From assembly GCA_022563315.1 (NCBI GenBank), contig JADFNO010000007.1, positions 1 through 47,664 of the forward strand: DNA of 47,664 bases, given 5' to 3'. Source of the stretch: Planctomycetota bacterium. Lineage in GTDB: Bacteria > Planctomycetota > Phycisphaerae > Phycisphaerales > SM1A02. Under the pieces are notes generated by a model that had not been told where the DNA came from, did not search any database, and saw nothing but the letters and a program-made list of their open reading frames with translations. Made by a program: the position numbers and the translations under genes. Of this stretch, positions 33,642 through 42,063 are shown in pieces (within the stretch, counting starts at the first letter, position 1; each line of letters starts with the position of its first letter).

Positions 33642-34943
33642 ATGGCATCCTTCCGGTATCAAAGCCTCACGGCAGCAGGACAAGCCCGCCAAGGTGTGAT
33701 CGCAGCTGTCGATCGCCCGGCGGCGGTCCGAATGCTGCTGGGTCGAGGCGAGACGGCCACGAGCATCGATCCGGTTCAGGAGCGTGACGCCCACCCAGAC
33801 CCAACTGGACCCGTCGCCGCCCTGGAAGGCTCGTCGTCTGGCCGCTCGGCTGCGGGTGAGGCGGCTCACATAAGTCTGGCCGCTGTCCTGCACCGCCGAC
33901 TGACCAGACCCTCGGCTCACCGTGCAGAGATGGCCACCCTCATTCGCGAGCTGGCCACGGTCATCGAGGCCGGCCTTCCCATCATGCAAGGTCTGCGCAC
34001 CGTGCGGCGTCAGTGCTCGAACCGAACGATCGCCAGCGTCCTGGACCACCTCATTGTGCGCGTCGAATCCGGCGCTCCGCTGTATCAGGCCGCGGCTGAG
34101 TACGGCCCGCCGTTCGACGACCTCATCATCGGCATGCTGCGGGCCGCCGACGCTTCCGGTGAGATGAGTGAGATTCTGCATCAGCTCGCTGATCTGCTCG
34201 ATCGGTCGCTGGAACTCCGCCGGGAGCTGCTGGGGGCAACGCTGTATCCGATGATTCTCGCCGGCCTCGTCGTCATAAGCGTAATCATTCTCGTAACGGT
34301 TCTCGTACCGCGACTTATCGAGCCGCTGGCCGGTGAATTCAATTTGCCGATGCCGACCCGGATACTCCTCGGTATCGCCGGGTTCATTTCGAGCTATTGG
34401 ATCTACTGCGCGATCGGGATGGTGCTCCTTTGGGTCGGCTGGCAGGCGTGGGTTCGTCTTCCCGCCAACCGGCTGCGCGTGGACACGCTGAAGCTGCGCA
34501 TCCCCGTCCTGGGGCGGCTACTGCGCGACGTCGCGGTCGCCCGGTTCACACGCACGTTGGGAACGCTCATCTCCGCCGGCATCCCGATCCTCGACGCCCT
34601 GCGCGTCACGCGCGACACGCTCGGGAACACGGCGCTCAAACGCCAGATCGACACCGTGCGCGAGCATGTCACCGCCGGCAAGTCGCTGGCCGATCCGCTG
34701 GAGCGCTCCGGACTGTTTCCCCCGCTCTTGGTCCAGGTGGTGGACCTCGGTGAGCGATCCGGACGCCTCGAGAGCATGCTGCTGCATGCCGCGGGCGCAT
34801 TTGATCGTCAGGTGAGCAGCTCGATCAAGCTGTTCACCAAAGCGTTCCCGCCCCTGCTCATTATGATCATGGCGGGCCTGGGCGGATTCGTTCTCGCCGC
34901 GATTCTGCTTCCCTTGCTGGAACTGCAATCAATGATTGGTTGA
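33642..34943 (+). CDS. gspF: Type II secretion inner-membrane protein GspF
   Basis: 433 residues, starting 7 bases after gspE. The platform protein has two T2SSF domains, each with a helical bundle and followed by membrane helices: HRAEMATLIRELATVIEAGLPIMQGLRT (first domain, ~85-205) and VARFTRTLGTLISAGIPILDALRVT (second, ~290-410). Membrane segments lie near ~205-230 (MILAGLVVISVIILVTVLVP), ~245-275 and at the end (PPLLIMIMAGLGGFVLAAILLPLLEL). The MASFRYQSLTAAGQ start is the usual GspF N terminus (FxYxAxDxxG). Confidence 0.93.
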   Translation: MASFRYQSLTAAGQARQGVIAAVDRPAAVRMLLGRGETATSIDPVQERDAHPDPTGPVAALEGSSSGRSAAGEAAHISLAAVLHRRLTRPSAHRAEMATLIRELATVIEAGLPIMQGLRTVRRQCSNRTIASVLDHLIVRVESGAPLYQAAAEYGPPFDDLIIGMLRAADASGEMSEILHQLADLLDRSLELRRELLGATLYPMILAGLVVISVIILVTVLVPRLIEPLAGEFNLPMPTRILLGIAGFISSYWIYCAIGMVLLWVGWQAWVRLPANRLRVDTLKLRIPVLGRLLRDVAVARFTRTLGTLISAGIPILDALRVTRDTLGNTALKRQIDTVREHVTAGKSLADPLERSGLFPPLLVQVVDLGERSGRLESMLLHAAGAFDRQVSSSIKLFTKAFPPLLIMIMAGLGGFVLAAILLPLLELQSMIG

Positions 34944-34978
34944 CTCGCGCCGACCGGAACGGGATATCGGCGCTCTTT

Positions 34979-34984
34979 GGGAGG
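34979..34984 (+). promoter_or_regulatory. Ribosome binding site deciding the gspG start
   Basis: GGGAGG, 7 bases before ATG 34992. It rules out the in-frame TTG at 34977, which overlaps the site itself. Confidence 0.8.
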
Positions 34985-34991
34985 TCCTGAC

Positions 34992-35426
34992 ATGACAACG
35001 AGATATGCCAAACAACACCAGCCTCGTCAGGTTCGCCGAGCGTTCACGCTGATCGAGATCATCGTCGTCGTCACGATCATCGCGCTGCTCGCCACGCTGA
35101 TTGCACCGCGCCTGATCGGACAAATCGGCGGGGCCAAAGTCGGCGTGGCCAAGAGTGAAGTGCGATCGATCGGGACGGCGGTCACTATGTATGTCACGGA
35201 CACGGGCACGACGCTCGACGACAGCTTTGATCTGGAGGTGCTTCTGCTCCCGCCCGGAGAGGGCGGCGGACCACAGGGCCCGTACCTCAACAAGGCTGAG
35301 GACCTGATCGATCCGTGGGAAAACCTCTACGCCATTCGCGTTCCCGGCGACGTGAACTACGACTTTGATGTCTACTCCATTGGACCGGACGGCCACGCCG
35401 GCACCGACGACGACATCTCCAACTGA
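34992..35426 (+). CDS. gspG: Major pseudopilin GspG
   Basis: 144 residues. A basic leader (MTTRYAKQHQPRQVRR) ends at the prepilin peptidase site RRA|FTLIEIIVVVTIIALLATLIAPRL. The residue before cleavage is Ala rather than the usual Gly; the conserved Glu at +5 is present. The C-terminal calcium-binding segment of GspG is clear: DPWENLYAIR, YDFDVYSIGPDGHAGTDDDI. GspG polymerises into the pseudopilus that pushes substrates through the secretin. It follows gspF and precedes gspH by 21 bases. Confidence 0.94.
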   Translation: MTTRYAKQHQPRQVRRAFTLIEIIVVVTIIALLATLIAPRLIGQIGGAKVGVAKSEVRSIGTAVTMYVTDTGTTLDDSFDLEVLLLPPGEGGGPQGPYLNKAEDLIDPWENLYAIRVPGDVNYDFDVYSIGPDGHAGTDDDISN

Positions 35427-35447
35427 ACGGACTGAATCGACCGCACG

Positions 35448-36035
35448 ATGCCCATATCCGTCAAGCCAACGAGTCGAGCATTCACGCTCATGGAGTTGAT
35501 CATCGTCATCATTGTAATGGCGATGATCATGAGCATTACGATCCCGCGCCTCGTCAGCCATGGTCGTCGCGAGCTGCAACTGGCGGCGGATCAACTCCTT
35601 GACATGCTGACGATGTTCGCCCAACGTGAGGCGACCGAGCAGAAACCGATCGCGTTGTGGCACGATGCGGATCGCAACTGGATCGTGCTGATGGTTCTGG
35701 ATATTGATCCGGCGGACCCCGAGGCGCCGCCCGACTGGCGCCTTGACCCCTACGTGTCGCCGGTCAAGCTCCCTTCGACCGTAGACTGGCACTACGTCCA
35801 GGCGATTCAGGATGGTGAACAGGTCGACTTCCAGAAGTGGCCGATCGCGACCAAACCGGGCGAGCCTCGGCCGACGATCGAAATCTCATTCGCGAACGAA
35901 GAGGGATTGACCAAGACCATCATCCTTCCTTCCCACGCGTTGGCCCCCTATCAGCAGGGCGAGCCCGGGGCCTATTCCGATCTGCGGTATCCCATCGATC
36001 TCGATGCCGCCGGTCGCCGGCAGGAGGATTGGTAA
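35448..36035 (+). CDS. gspH: Minor pseudopilin GspH
   Basis: 195 residues. Prepilin N terminus SRA|FTLMELIIVIIVMAMIMSITIP with Glu at +5 and, as in gspG, Ala before the cut site. The rest is beta-rich with LQLAADQLLDMLTMFAQREATEQ resembling the GspH helix after the N-terminal helix, and has no cysteine. Minor pseudopilins prime and cap the pseudopilus. The stop and the gspI start are adjacent (TAA then ATG), so translation is probably coupled. Confidence 0.85.
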   Translation: MPISVKPTSRAFTLMELIIVIIVMAMIMSITIPRLVSHGRRELQLAADQLLDMLTMFAQREATEQKPIALWHDADRNWIVLMVLDIDPADPEAPPDWRLDPYVSPVKLPSTVDWHYVQAIQDGEQVDFQKWPIATKPGEPRPTIEISFANEEGLTKTIILPSHALAPYQQGEPGAYSDLRYPIDLDAAGRRQEDW

Positions 36036-36506
36036 ATGACCGCGTTGCCGCGCCGTCGCCCCCGCCGGGGTTTTGCACTGATGGACGTGATCGTCGGCGG
36101 CGTGATGCTCGGCATCGGGCTTGGTGTGGTGCTCACGCTGGCCAGCCGGGCCATCACCGCCCAAGCCCAGGGTGAACGGCAACTGGTCGCGGCGTGGTTA
36201 CTCGATGAGCTGCTCGCGATGGTCGTCGTCGAAGGTCCCGTTGAGTATCCGCATCTGCATCCCACACACGGTCAGTTCGACCCTCCGTTCGAGGGTTTCC
36301 AGTTCGAGGTCAATCTTGAAGACCTCGGCGTCGGACAGCCGTTCCTCGTGACGGCGACGGTGCGCTGGCCTCGGGGTCGCGAGGAACGTCAGGTCCAGGC
36401 ACAGACGTATGTCGCCCCGCGCTTTGTCGATCCGGAAAACCCCTACGAGCAGCGCATTCCCGTAGAACCGATTGATCGAATCGACAGGTGGTACGACGAT
36501 GAATAG
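36036..36506 (+). CDS. gspI: Minor pseudopilin GspI-like
   Basis: 156 residues. Cleavage site RRG|FALMDVIVGGVMLGIGLGVVLTLASRA: Gly at -1 is kept, but the usual Glu at +5 is Asp (FALMD). The following QGERQLVAAWLLDELLAMV matches the region in GspI after the membrane helix, and the C-terminal half is a small beta domain (FEVNLEDLG, LVTATVRWPRGREERQVQ). Identification as I rests on order and on this helix. It overlaps gspJ by 8 bases. Confidence 0.82.
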   Translation: MTALPRRRPRRGFALMDVIVGGVMLGIGLGVVLTLASRAITAQAQGERQLVAAWLLDELLAMVVVEGPVEYPHLHPTHGQFDPPFEGFQFEVNLEDLGVGQPFLVTATVRWPRGREERQVQAQTYVAPRFVDPENPYEQRIPVEPIDRIDRWYDDE

Positions 36507-37452
36507 GCCCGGACAGTCGCATCGAGGCTTCACGCTCGTGGAAGTGATGGTGGCGGGCATTATCACGACCTTTCTGCTGGGCTCAGTGAGCATGAGTCTT
36601 TCGCAGCTGGCCAAAGCCAAGGCGAGCACGACACAGCGGCTGGCGGCGCATCTGCGCGCCGACGCAGCGCTCGAATCGCTGCGCCGCGAGATCGTCTCCG
36701 TGATCCGCAGTGACGACCTGTTCTGGTCGCGCCTTCTCATCGAAGACGACGCGATCAACAGCTCGGTCGGGCGCCTGGATCGCGACGAAATCCTGGTCTT
36801 CTCAACGCGGTTCCGTCCCATCCACCCCGTCGAGTTTTCGGGCGAGGGGATGGAGTATGAGTCGCAGTTTCGCATCGAAGACGACGAGCTCGGTCCCGTC
36901 CTCTGGCACCGCCGCGACGCCGTGCCGGATGAATACCCGCGCGGCGGCGGGACCGCGACTCCGCTGGTCGATGGGCTCATCTCGCTGAGTATCGAAGCCT
37001 ATGACGGCCAGCAGTGGTACGAGCAGTGGGACTCGGACCTCGACGGCCTGCCGATGGCCATTCGCGTCACGGTGGTCGCCAGTGGCCACGCGCTGGGCGA
37101 CGAGGCGTACGACGAACGACTGCCGATCGCGATCTTGCGAACGGTGATCCCAATCGATCGCGTGCTGCCGCCGCTCGATCCAAACGCCCAAGACGAGCTG
37201 CCCGAAGGGGAATTGGGGGCAGAGGGCGCGGCCACCGGCGGCGCCACCGACCGCGACGCCGAGACCGGCGCGGACGGTGACACCGGGGTTGAAGCGCCCG
37301 GGCGCACCCCCAGCGGTTCCACCGGCGGTTCCACCGGCGGCAGTTCCACCGGCGGCCGAACCGGCTCAGGCCCCGACGTCACCAACCAAGATAGAGACAA
37401 TCGCAACTCGCGCTCGAGGGTCCGCTCGTCCCGCGGCCAAGGAGGCACATGA
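36499..37452 (+). CDS. gspJ: Minor pseudopilin GspJ-like with low-complexity tail
   Basis: 317 residues from ATG 36499. Prepilin site HRG|FTLVEVMVAGIITTFLLGSVSMSLSQLA with Glu at +5. The following region ASTTQRLAAHLRADAALESLRREI is the usual GspJ helix. The C-terminal ~100 residues are of unusual composition: Ala/Gly/Asp-rich, then Ser-Thr-Gly repeats (STGGSTGG, SSTGGRTGSG) and an Arg/Asn/Ser end (NSRSRVRSSRGQGGT). The stop overlaps the gspK ATG (ATGA). A TTG at 36472 is in frame but lies inside gspI; the AGGTGG before ATG 36499 fits better. Confidence 0.84.
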   Translation: MNRPGQSHRGFTLVEVMVAGIITTFLLGSVSMSLSQLAKAKASTTQRLAAHLRADAALESLRREIVSVIRSDDLFWSRLLIEDDAINSSVGRLDRDEILVFSTRFRPIHPVEFSGEGMEYESQFRIEDDELGPVLWHRRDAVPDEYPRGGGTATPLVDGLISLSIEAYDGQQWYEQWDSDLDGLPMAIRVTVVASGHALGDEAYDERLPIAILRTVIPIDRVLPPLDPNAQDELPEGELGAEGAATGGATDRDAETGADGDTGVEAPGRTPSGSTGGSTGGSSTGGRTGSGPDVTNQDRDNRNSRSRVRSSRGQGGT

Positions 37453-38798
37453 TCGCTTCGCCGCACATCAACGTCCCGTACACCCGCCGCGGCTCGGTCG
37501 TGGTCGTCGTGATGTGGTCGATCGCCCTGGGGGCCCTGCTGGTAAGTTCCGTGCAGTTACGGGGCTACCGGCAAAAGGCGATCGGAACCGAAGCGGTGGC
37601 CCGCGTCCAGGCCCGGTGGGCGGCCCGCGGAGGCATCGAGTTCACCATCGCCGTCATGGCCGACCAAACCCAGAACCCGGTCCCGGATGACGCGTTCGCC
37701 ATCGTCCGAGAGATGGACTACATCGCCGCCGGCGACCTGCTCAACGCCAGTTACGACATTCGACACCATGCGGACGGCCAGACCTGGGCCGGTCCGATGG
37801 ACGAGCATTCGAAGATCAATGTCAACACGACGCTGGAAGAGCGCGGACTTCTGCTGGCGCTGGACGACATGACCTTCGACGTGGCCGATGCAATTTTCGA
37901 TTGGATCGACGAGGACGACGACGTTCGGGCGCTCGGGGCCGAGCGCGATTACTATCTCAGCTCGTCCAACTCCTACGAGCCGCGCAACGCCCCCATGCGA
38001 AGCATTGCCGAGTTGGAGCTCGTGGCCGGCATCTGGCCTGAGTACCTGCGCGGCGAAGATTGGAATCTCAACAACCGGCTCGACGCCAACGAGGACGATG
38101 GCGAACGCACCTGGCCCGATGATGAAGCGGACCAGCAGCTCGATGCCGGCTGGTCAGCGTACCTCACGACCTACTCGACGCGAAGCGCGATCGGCGCCTC
38201 CGGCCTGCCGAAGATTCGCCTGGGGGCGGCTGACCCCGCCCAGTTGATGGATCGGATCGGCGTGGACGAAGCGACCGCCGAGGCGCTTGTGAACTTCGGT
38301 CGAAATGAAAACAACCAGATGGTCCAACTGCTCGAAGTGTTCATGCAGTCTCGAATCAGGGCGGGCGGGACACCCCCTCAGGCCGGGGGATCAGCGGCGC
38401 CGCTGCTGGAAGAGGATCAGCTTCGACTGGTGCTCAGGGAAACCATGATCGACAATCCCACGCGGCGGCAGCCGGGGAAGATGAACATCAACACCATCTC
38501 CGCGGCACTGCTGCGGCAGTTGTTCTTTACCCGTGAATACCTCGCCGACGAGATCATCTACCTTCGCAGCAGCCGGCAGGAGGGAATCACGAGCCTCGTC
38601 GATCTCACGGACATCCCGGCCTTCCAGGAAGATGCCGAGGCGTTCAGCTTCGTCGCCCGCAACATGGACACGACCAGCAGCGTCTACTCGATCAGCTCCC
38701 GCGGCCGCTCGTGGTCAGGCGGCATCGAGGTCGAAATCACCGTCGTCGTCGATCGTTCAACCCTTCCCATTCGAATCCTTGAGTATCGTGAACAATGA
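37449..38798 (+). CDS. gspK: Minor pseudopilin GspK-like
   Basis: 449 residues. The start RRG|SVVVVVMWSIALGALLVSSVQLRG has the GspK-type helix, which often lacks the +5 Glu. A large domain then carries EEHSKINVNTTLEE-like sequence (actual segment MDEHSKINVNTTLEERGLL, ~117-135) and repeated MNINTISAALLRQLF and DLTDIPAFQEDAEAF, the helix-hairpin-helix-like repeats of GspK. GspK sits at the pseudopilus tip with I and J. It shares ATGA overlaps with both neighbours. Confidence 0.88.
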   Translation: MIASPHINVPYTRRGSVVVVVMWSIALGALLVSSVQLRGYRQKAIGTEAVARVQARWAARGGIEFTIAVMADQTQNPVPDDAFAIVREMDYIAAGDLLNASYDIRHHADGQTWAGPMDEHSKINVNTTLEERGLLLALDDMTFDVADAIFDWIDEDDDVRALGAERDYYLSSSNSYEPRNAPMRSIAELELVAGIWPEYLRGEDWNLNNRLDANEDDGERTWPDDEADQQLDAGWSAYLTTYSTRSAIGASGLPKIRLGAADPAQLMDRIGVDEATAEALVNFGRNENNQMVQLLEVFMQSRIRAGGTPPQAGGSAAPLLEEDQLRLVLRETMIDNPTRRQPGKMNINTISAALLRQLFFTREYLADEIIYLRSSRQEGITSLVDLTDIPAFQEDAEAFSFVARNMDTTSSVYSISSRGRSWSGGIEVEITVVVDRSTLPIRILEYREQ

Positions 38799-40726
38799 GC
38801 GAACCGACCAACGGACAACCCACCGGCGGCGTCATCGGCGTGGTTCAACGCGCGGGTAAGAACTGGCGATGTTTGATCGGCCAAACAGACGCCGGCGTAC
38901 CGCACATTACGGCATGGGAGGAGTTTGACGCTCCACGAGCCGGTCGGATTGCCGATTGGCTGGCCGAACACGATGTCCAGCGGGTCGTGGGCGTGCTGCC
39001 CGCGTCGGCGGTGGTGTGCCGAACCTGCTCGCTACCCGATACTGATGCGATACATCTGCACCAGGCCCTGCAACTGCAGGCAGAGGCACACTTGCTGGGC
39101 ACGGCGCCGCCGCACCGCCAGGCCACGGCCGTGCTGGAAAACGCCCCGGGAGAAACGAACCGCACCGGGATCATGCTGTCATGGCCGCAATCCGCGCCGT
39201 TTGAGCTCCCCGAGACCGGGCTCGAAACAACCTATACCAGCGATATCGCCGCGCTGGCCGCGCTCCTGGATGGAAGCCGACCGGACAAGCCGCTGCTGTG
39301 GCTGGACCGAAGCGACGGATCGGTGGCGCTGGCGATCACGTACGCCGGCGGAGTCGCCTTCCGCGCCGCCCGGGAACTCGCCGACGCGCAGGGTTGGAGC
39401 GAGCGGGTCGGCTCAGTGCTGGCCGAGACGGCGCTCGATGCCGGCCACACGGCGTCCTTCACTGAATCACTGGTCGAGTCGCTCACCGAGCACCTCGCCG
39501 GACTTGATCCCGACACCGCCGTACTGATCGCGCCGCACGACATCCTTCAAAACGCGCAGCAACGCGTCCAAGGCGCGCCCAATGAAGAGGATTGGTGGCG
39601 GACGTATGGCGTCACGGTCGGCGCACTGCTCGCCGGGACCAATCAACTGGCGCCGCTGACGCAACTTCGCCGCGACGCACCGGTCGAATCGCCCTCGACG
39701 GCTCAACGCGTCCTCACCGCAATGTCCAACAAAACGAACGCGACCAAGATCGTCATCGCATGCCTTATCATCCTTGCCCTGTGGCCGCTCGCTGCGGCAC
39801 GACTACGACTGTTGGCCTTGGAGGTGAGGTTCGCCGACATCAAGGAGTATGTTGACGCCGCACAGAAGAACGAGACCCAGCTCGAGATGTATCGCGCACT
39901 GAGACAGCACGCCTGGCCGATGACCAAGCTCCTCTCGGACATCGCCTGCAACACACCCCGCGGCATCGACCTGCAGCTCATCGATCTGAAGCACGAGGGC
40001 GACATGTTCAGCGTCTCGGGCACGACCAAGGCGTATGAAGGTCGCTCGCCTCAGGAAGTCGTCGCGCAGATGCAGCAGAACCTCCGGGCCGGCGGAATCT
40101 TCACCGAGATCTACTACAGTTGGGGGGATCGCAACAACTTCGGCGCGTACGAGTTCACACTCTCCGGTAAAGTCGCTCAACCTTATCGAACCCACGAATA
40201 TCCGGTCAGCCTCGATTTCGGCAAATGGACATTGAGGGATCGACTGTACAACGGTAATACACCGCCGGCCCAAGCTCAGTCGACGACGGACACATCAGCC
40301 CCAGCCGAGGCGGCGGCGGGCGAAGCACTGGCGGCCAAGGACGATCCTGAGATCAAACCGACCCTGAAGCTGGAGGACGGAAACGAGAAGCCCGACGAGT
40401 TGGCCTCCGCCGCTAACGGGAGGCGGCCGTCAAGTGCTCGGCCGCGCGTTGTACCTCGCCCGGGCTCGGGCAGGAGCTTCGTACCGGGTAGCGCGCCGCT
40501 CTCCCGCGGCAACGACCGATCGCCGGGCGGCGCTGCTCCGGCGTCGCAGAACATCCCCGAGCCGCTGTCCGAAGGGCAGATCAACGCCATGTCGCTGGCT
40601 GAGGTGGACGAGGCGGTGGGGCAGGTCGCCACCGCTCTGCGACGCAGCCACCCCGATGAAGTAACGAAGGAGCGGCTGAAAAACGAATTCAAGCTCCTGT
40701 GGGATCGCAAGAGGGCGGGCCGATGA
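38795..40726 (+). CDS. GspL-like protein: actin-like domain, one helix, PilN-like domain, low-complexity tail
   Basis: 643 residues. Residues ~10-300 look like the cytoplasmic actin-like domain of GspL/PilM (GVVQRAGKNWRCLIG, RVVGVLPASAVVCRTCSLP, LLWLDRSDGSVALAITYAG, DTAVLIAPHDILQNA). One membrane helix is at ~318-338 (KIVIACLIILALWPLAAARL). A PilN-like periplasmic domain follows (~340-475; DIACNTPRGIDLQLIDLKHEGDMFSVSGT). The last ~165 residues are Ala/Pro/Arg/Ser-rich with a final helix. Position and overlap (ATGA) on both sides support a T2SS L role linking GspE to the membrane. Confidence 0.8.
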   Translation: MSEPTNGQPTGGVIGVVQRAGKNWRCLIGQTDAGVPHITAWEEFDAPRAGRIADWLAEHDVQRVVGVLPASAVVCRTCSLPDTDAIHLHQALQLQAEAHLLGTAPPHRQATAVLENAPGETNRTGIMLSWPQSAPFELPETGLETTYTSDIAALAALLDGSRPDKPLLWLDRSDGSVALAITYAGGVAFRAARELADAQGWSERVGSVLAETALDAGHTASFTESLVESLTEHLAGLDPDTAVLIAPHDILQNAQQRVQGAPNEEDWWRTYGVTVGALLAGTNQLAPLTQLRRDAPVESPSTAQRVLTAMSNKTNATKIVIACLIILALWPLAAARLRLLALEVRFADIKEYVDAAQKNETQLEMYRALRQHAWPMTKLLSDIACNTPRGIDLQLIDLKHEGDMFSVSGTTKAYEGRSPQEVVAQMQQNLRAGGIFTEIYYSWGDRNNFGAYEFTLSGKVAQPYRTHEYPVSLDFGKWTLRDRLYNGNTPPAQAQSTTDTSAPAEAAAGEALAAKDDPEIKPTLKLEDGNEKPDELASAANGRRPSSARPRVVPRPGSGRSFVPGSAPLSRGNDRSPGGAAPASQNIPEPLSEGQINAMSLAEVDEAVGQVATALRRSHPDEVTKERLKNEFKLLWDRKRAGR

Positions 40727-41343
40727 ACGAACAATCGACGTGGTCCCAGCGGTTTGCCCAGCTCCCCCGCGCTGCCCAATGGGGTCTGATCGGTGCGGTC
40801 GTGATCATCGCGCTGTTGTTCTACACCGACGTCCTCTGGAAGTTCGCCGACGAGTGGAACGACGAGGCCGATGGAATTCGGTCTGACGTGCGCCAGGCCG
40901 CCCTGACCAATAGCGGATTGGATCAACTCGATCGGATGAAGGACCTTATCCGCGGCGTCGGCCCGGTCGTCAAGCCGACCAACGAAGGCGACGCCAACAA
41001 GGCACTAACCCAATCCGTCAACGCGATTCTCAAGCTCCACTCGGTCAGCAACGACGACTTCAAGATTCGGCCGCCGGCGAGACTGCCCACCGGCACGCTC
41101 GAGAAGATCGTTCAGGGCAGGAATCAACGCGTCGAACGACTCACCGGCGAGCTGCGCTTCGACGCAACCCCCGAGAACACGTTGGCCATCATTGCCGAGC
41201 TCGAGAGCAGCGAGGACATCGAGTCTGTCAGCCACGTGCGCCTCAACAAACTGCCCGGCACGCGCAAGCTCAGCGTGCGACTTACGGTTGAGGCCTGGAT
41301 TCTTTCATCCGTCGCCAGGCGCGGAACGGGAGTCTCACGATGA
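40723..41343 (+). CDS. GspM-like membrane protein
   Basis: 206 residues. A short cytoplasmic start is followed by one membrane helix at ~19-37 (WGLIGAVVIIALLFYTDVLW). A periplasmic helix and a ferredoxin-like domain follow (RVERLTGELRFDATPENTLAIIAELESSEDIESVSHVRL). This is the topology of GspM/PilO. It lies between the L-like and C-like genes with ATGA overlaps at both ends. Sequence identity to known GspM is not obvious by eye; the call rests on topology and order. Confidence 0.72.
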   Translation: MNEQSTWSQRFAQLPRAAQWGLIGAVVIIALLFYTDVLWKFADEWNDEADGIRSDVRQAALTNSGLDQLDRMKDLIRGVGPVVKPTNEGDANKALTQSVNAILKLHSVSNDDFKIRPPARLPTGTLEKIVQGRNQRVERLTGELRFDATPENTLAIIAELESSEDIESVSHVRLNKLPGTRKLSVRLTVEAWILSSVARRGTGVSR

Positions 41344-41966
41344 TGCAAAACCTGCACTTTACTAGACCGCTTCTATTGAGCACGGTCGGCCTGGTTGTGG
41401 CCGGTATCGTCCTCGTCACGCCTTTGCCCGGGTTGTTGGCGGCAATGTTCACGACGAGCATCGGCCAGGATAGCGCCGGCGAGAATATGCAGGCCTATCT
41501 GGCCGCCCACGACCGTGATCTCGCAACATACCGCGAGCGCTTCGAAGGCCGATCGCTGTTCTTTCGTCCCCCGGCGCCAGCAGTAAAGCCCGCCCCCAAG
41601 CCAAGGAGCGAGAACAAGCCTGAGGCGCCACCCCCGCCGCCACCGATTCCCATGTCCTACGGTGGGCCGGTCGTGATCGCCGTCATCGGAGACCAAGTCT
41701 GGTTCAAGAGCAAGGACAACCTCAGGCTACGTGTCGGCGAGGAAGGAGCCGGCGTCAAGGTCCTTGCCAGCAACCCACCTTGGACAGTCAAGTTGGGGTA
41801 TGCCGGCGGCGAATACGACGTCCCGGTTTTCAAGAACTACCAAACTGAGTTCTCGTCGAGCCCGCTCACCGAGCGCCCCACGCCGGGGATCGTGTTCGCC
41901 AACACGGCCGACCGGCCGGTCAAAGCGCCCGGCCAGGTCGGGCGTCAACCGTCTGACGATGGTTGA
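41340..41966 (+). CDS. GspC/PilP-like inner-membrane protein
   Basis: 208 residues. One membrane segment near ~10-36 (LLLSTVGLVVAGIVLVTPLPGLLAAMF), a linker, a Pro-rich stretch (~76-102, PEAPPPPPPIPMS) and a small beta domain (PVVIAVIGDQVWFKSKDNLRL, VLASNPPWTVKLGY). This matches the N-terminal helix plus homology region of GspC, or PilP, which links the platform to the secretin. It starts in the gspM stop (ATGA) and is followed 97 bases later by gspD. It has no PDZ or coiled-coil end as some GspC have. Confidence 0.68.
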   Translation: MMQNLHFTRPLLLSTVGLVVAGIVLVTPLPGLLAAMFTTSIGQDSAGENMQAYLAAHDRDLATYRERFEGRSLFFRPPAPAVKPAPKPRSENKPEAPPPPPPIPMSYGGPVVIAVIGDQVWFKSKDNLRLRVGEEGAGVKVLASNPPWTVKLGYAGGEYDVPVFKNYQTEFSSSPLTERPTPGIVFANTADRPVKAPGQVGRQPSDDG

Positions 41967-42052
41967 CGGCATGAGCAACGTCGTCTCGTCGTTGCATTCG
42001 GGAATCGTGATCCAATGCGTGTCACGATGATCCACGCGGAGATGTTTGAAGA

Positions 42053-42059
42053 GAGGTGA
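42053..42059 (+). promoter_or_regulatory. Ribosome binding site deciding the gspD GTG start
   Basis: GAGGTGA, with GTG 42064 four bases after it. The upstream in-frame TTG at 42046 would put the site inside the gene and lengthen the signal peptide by six residues. Confidence 0.7.
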
Positions 42060-42063
42060 CCCC

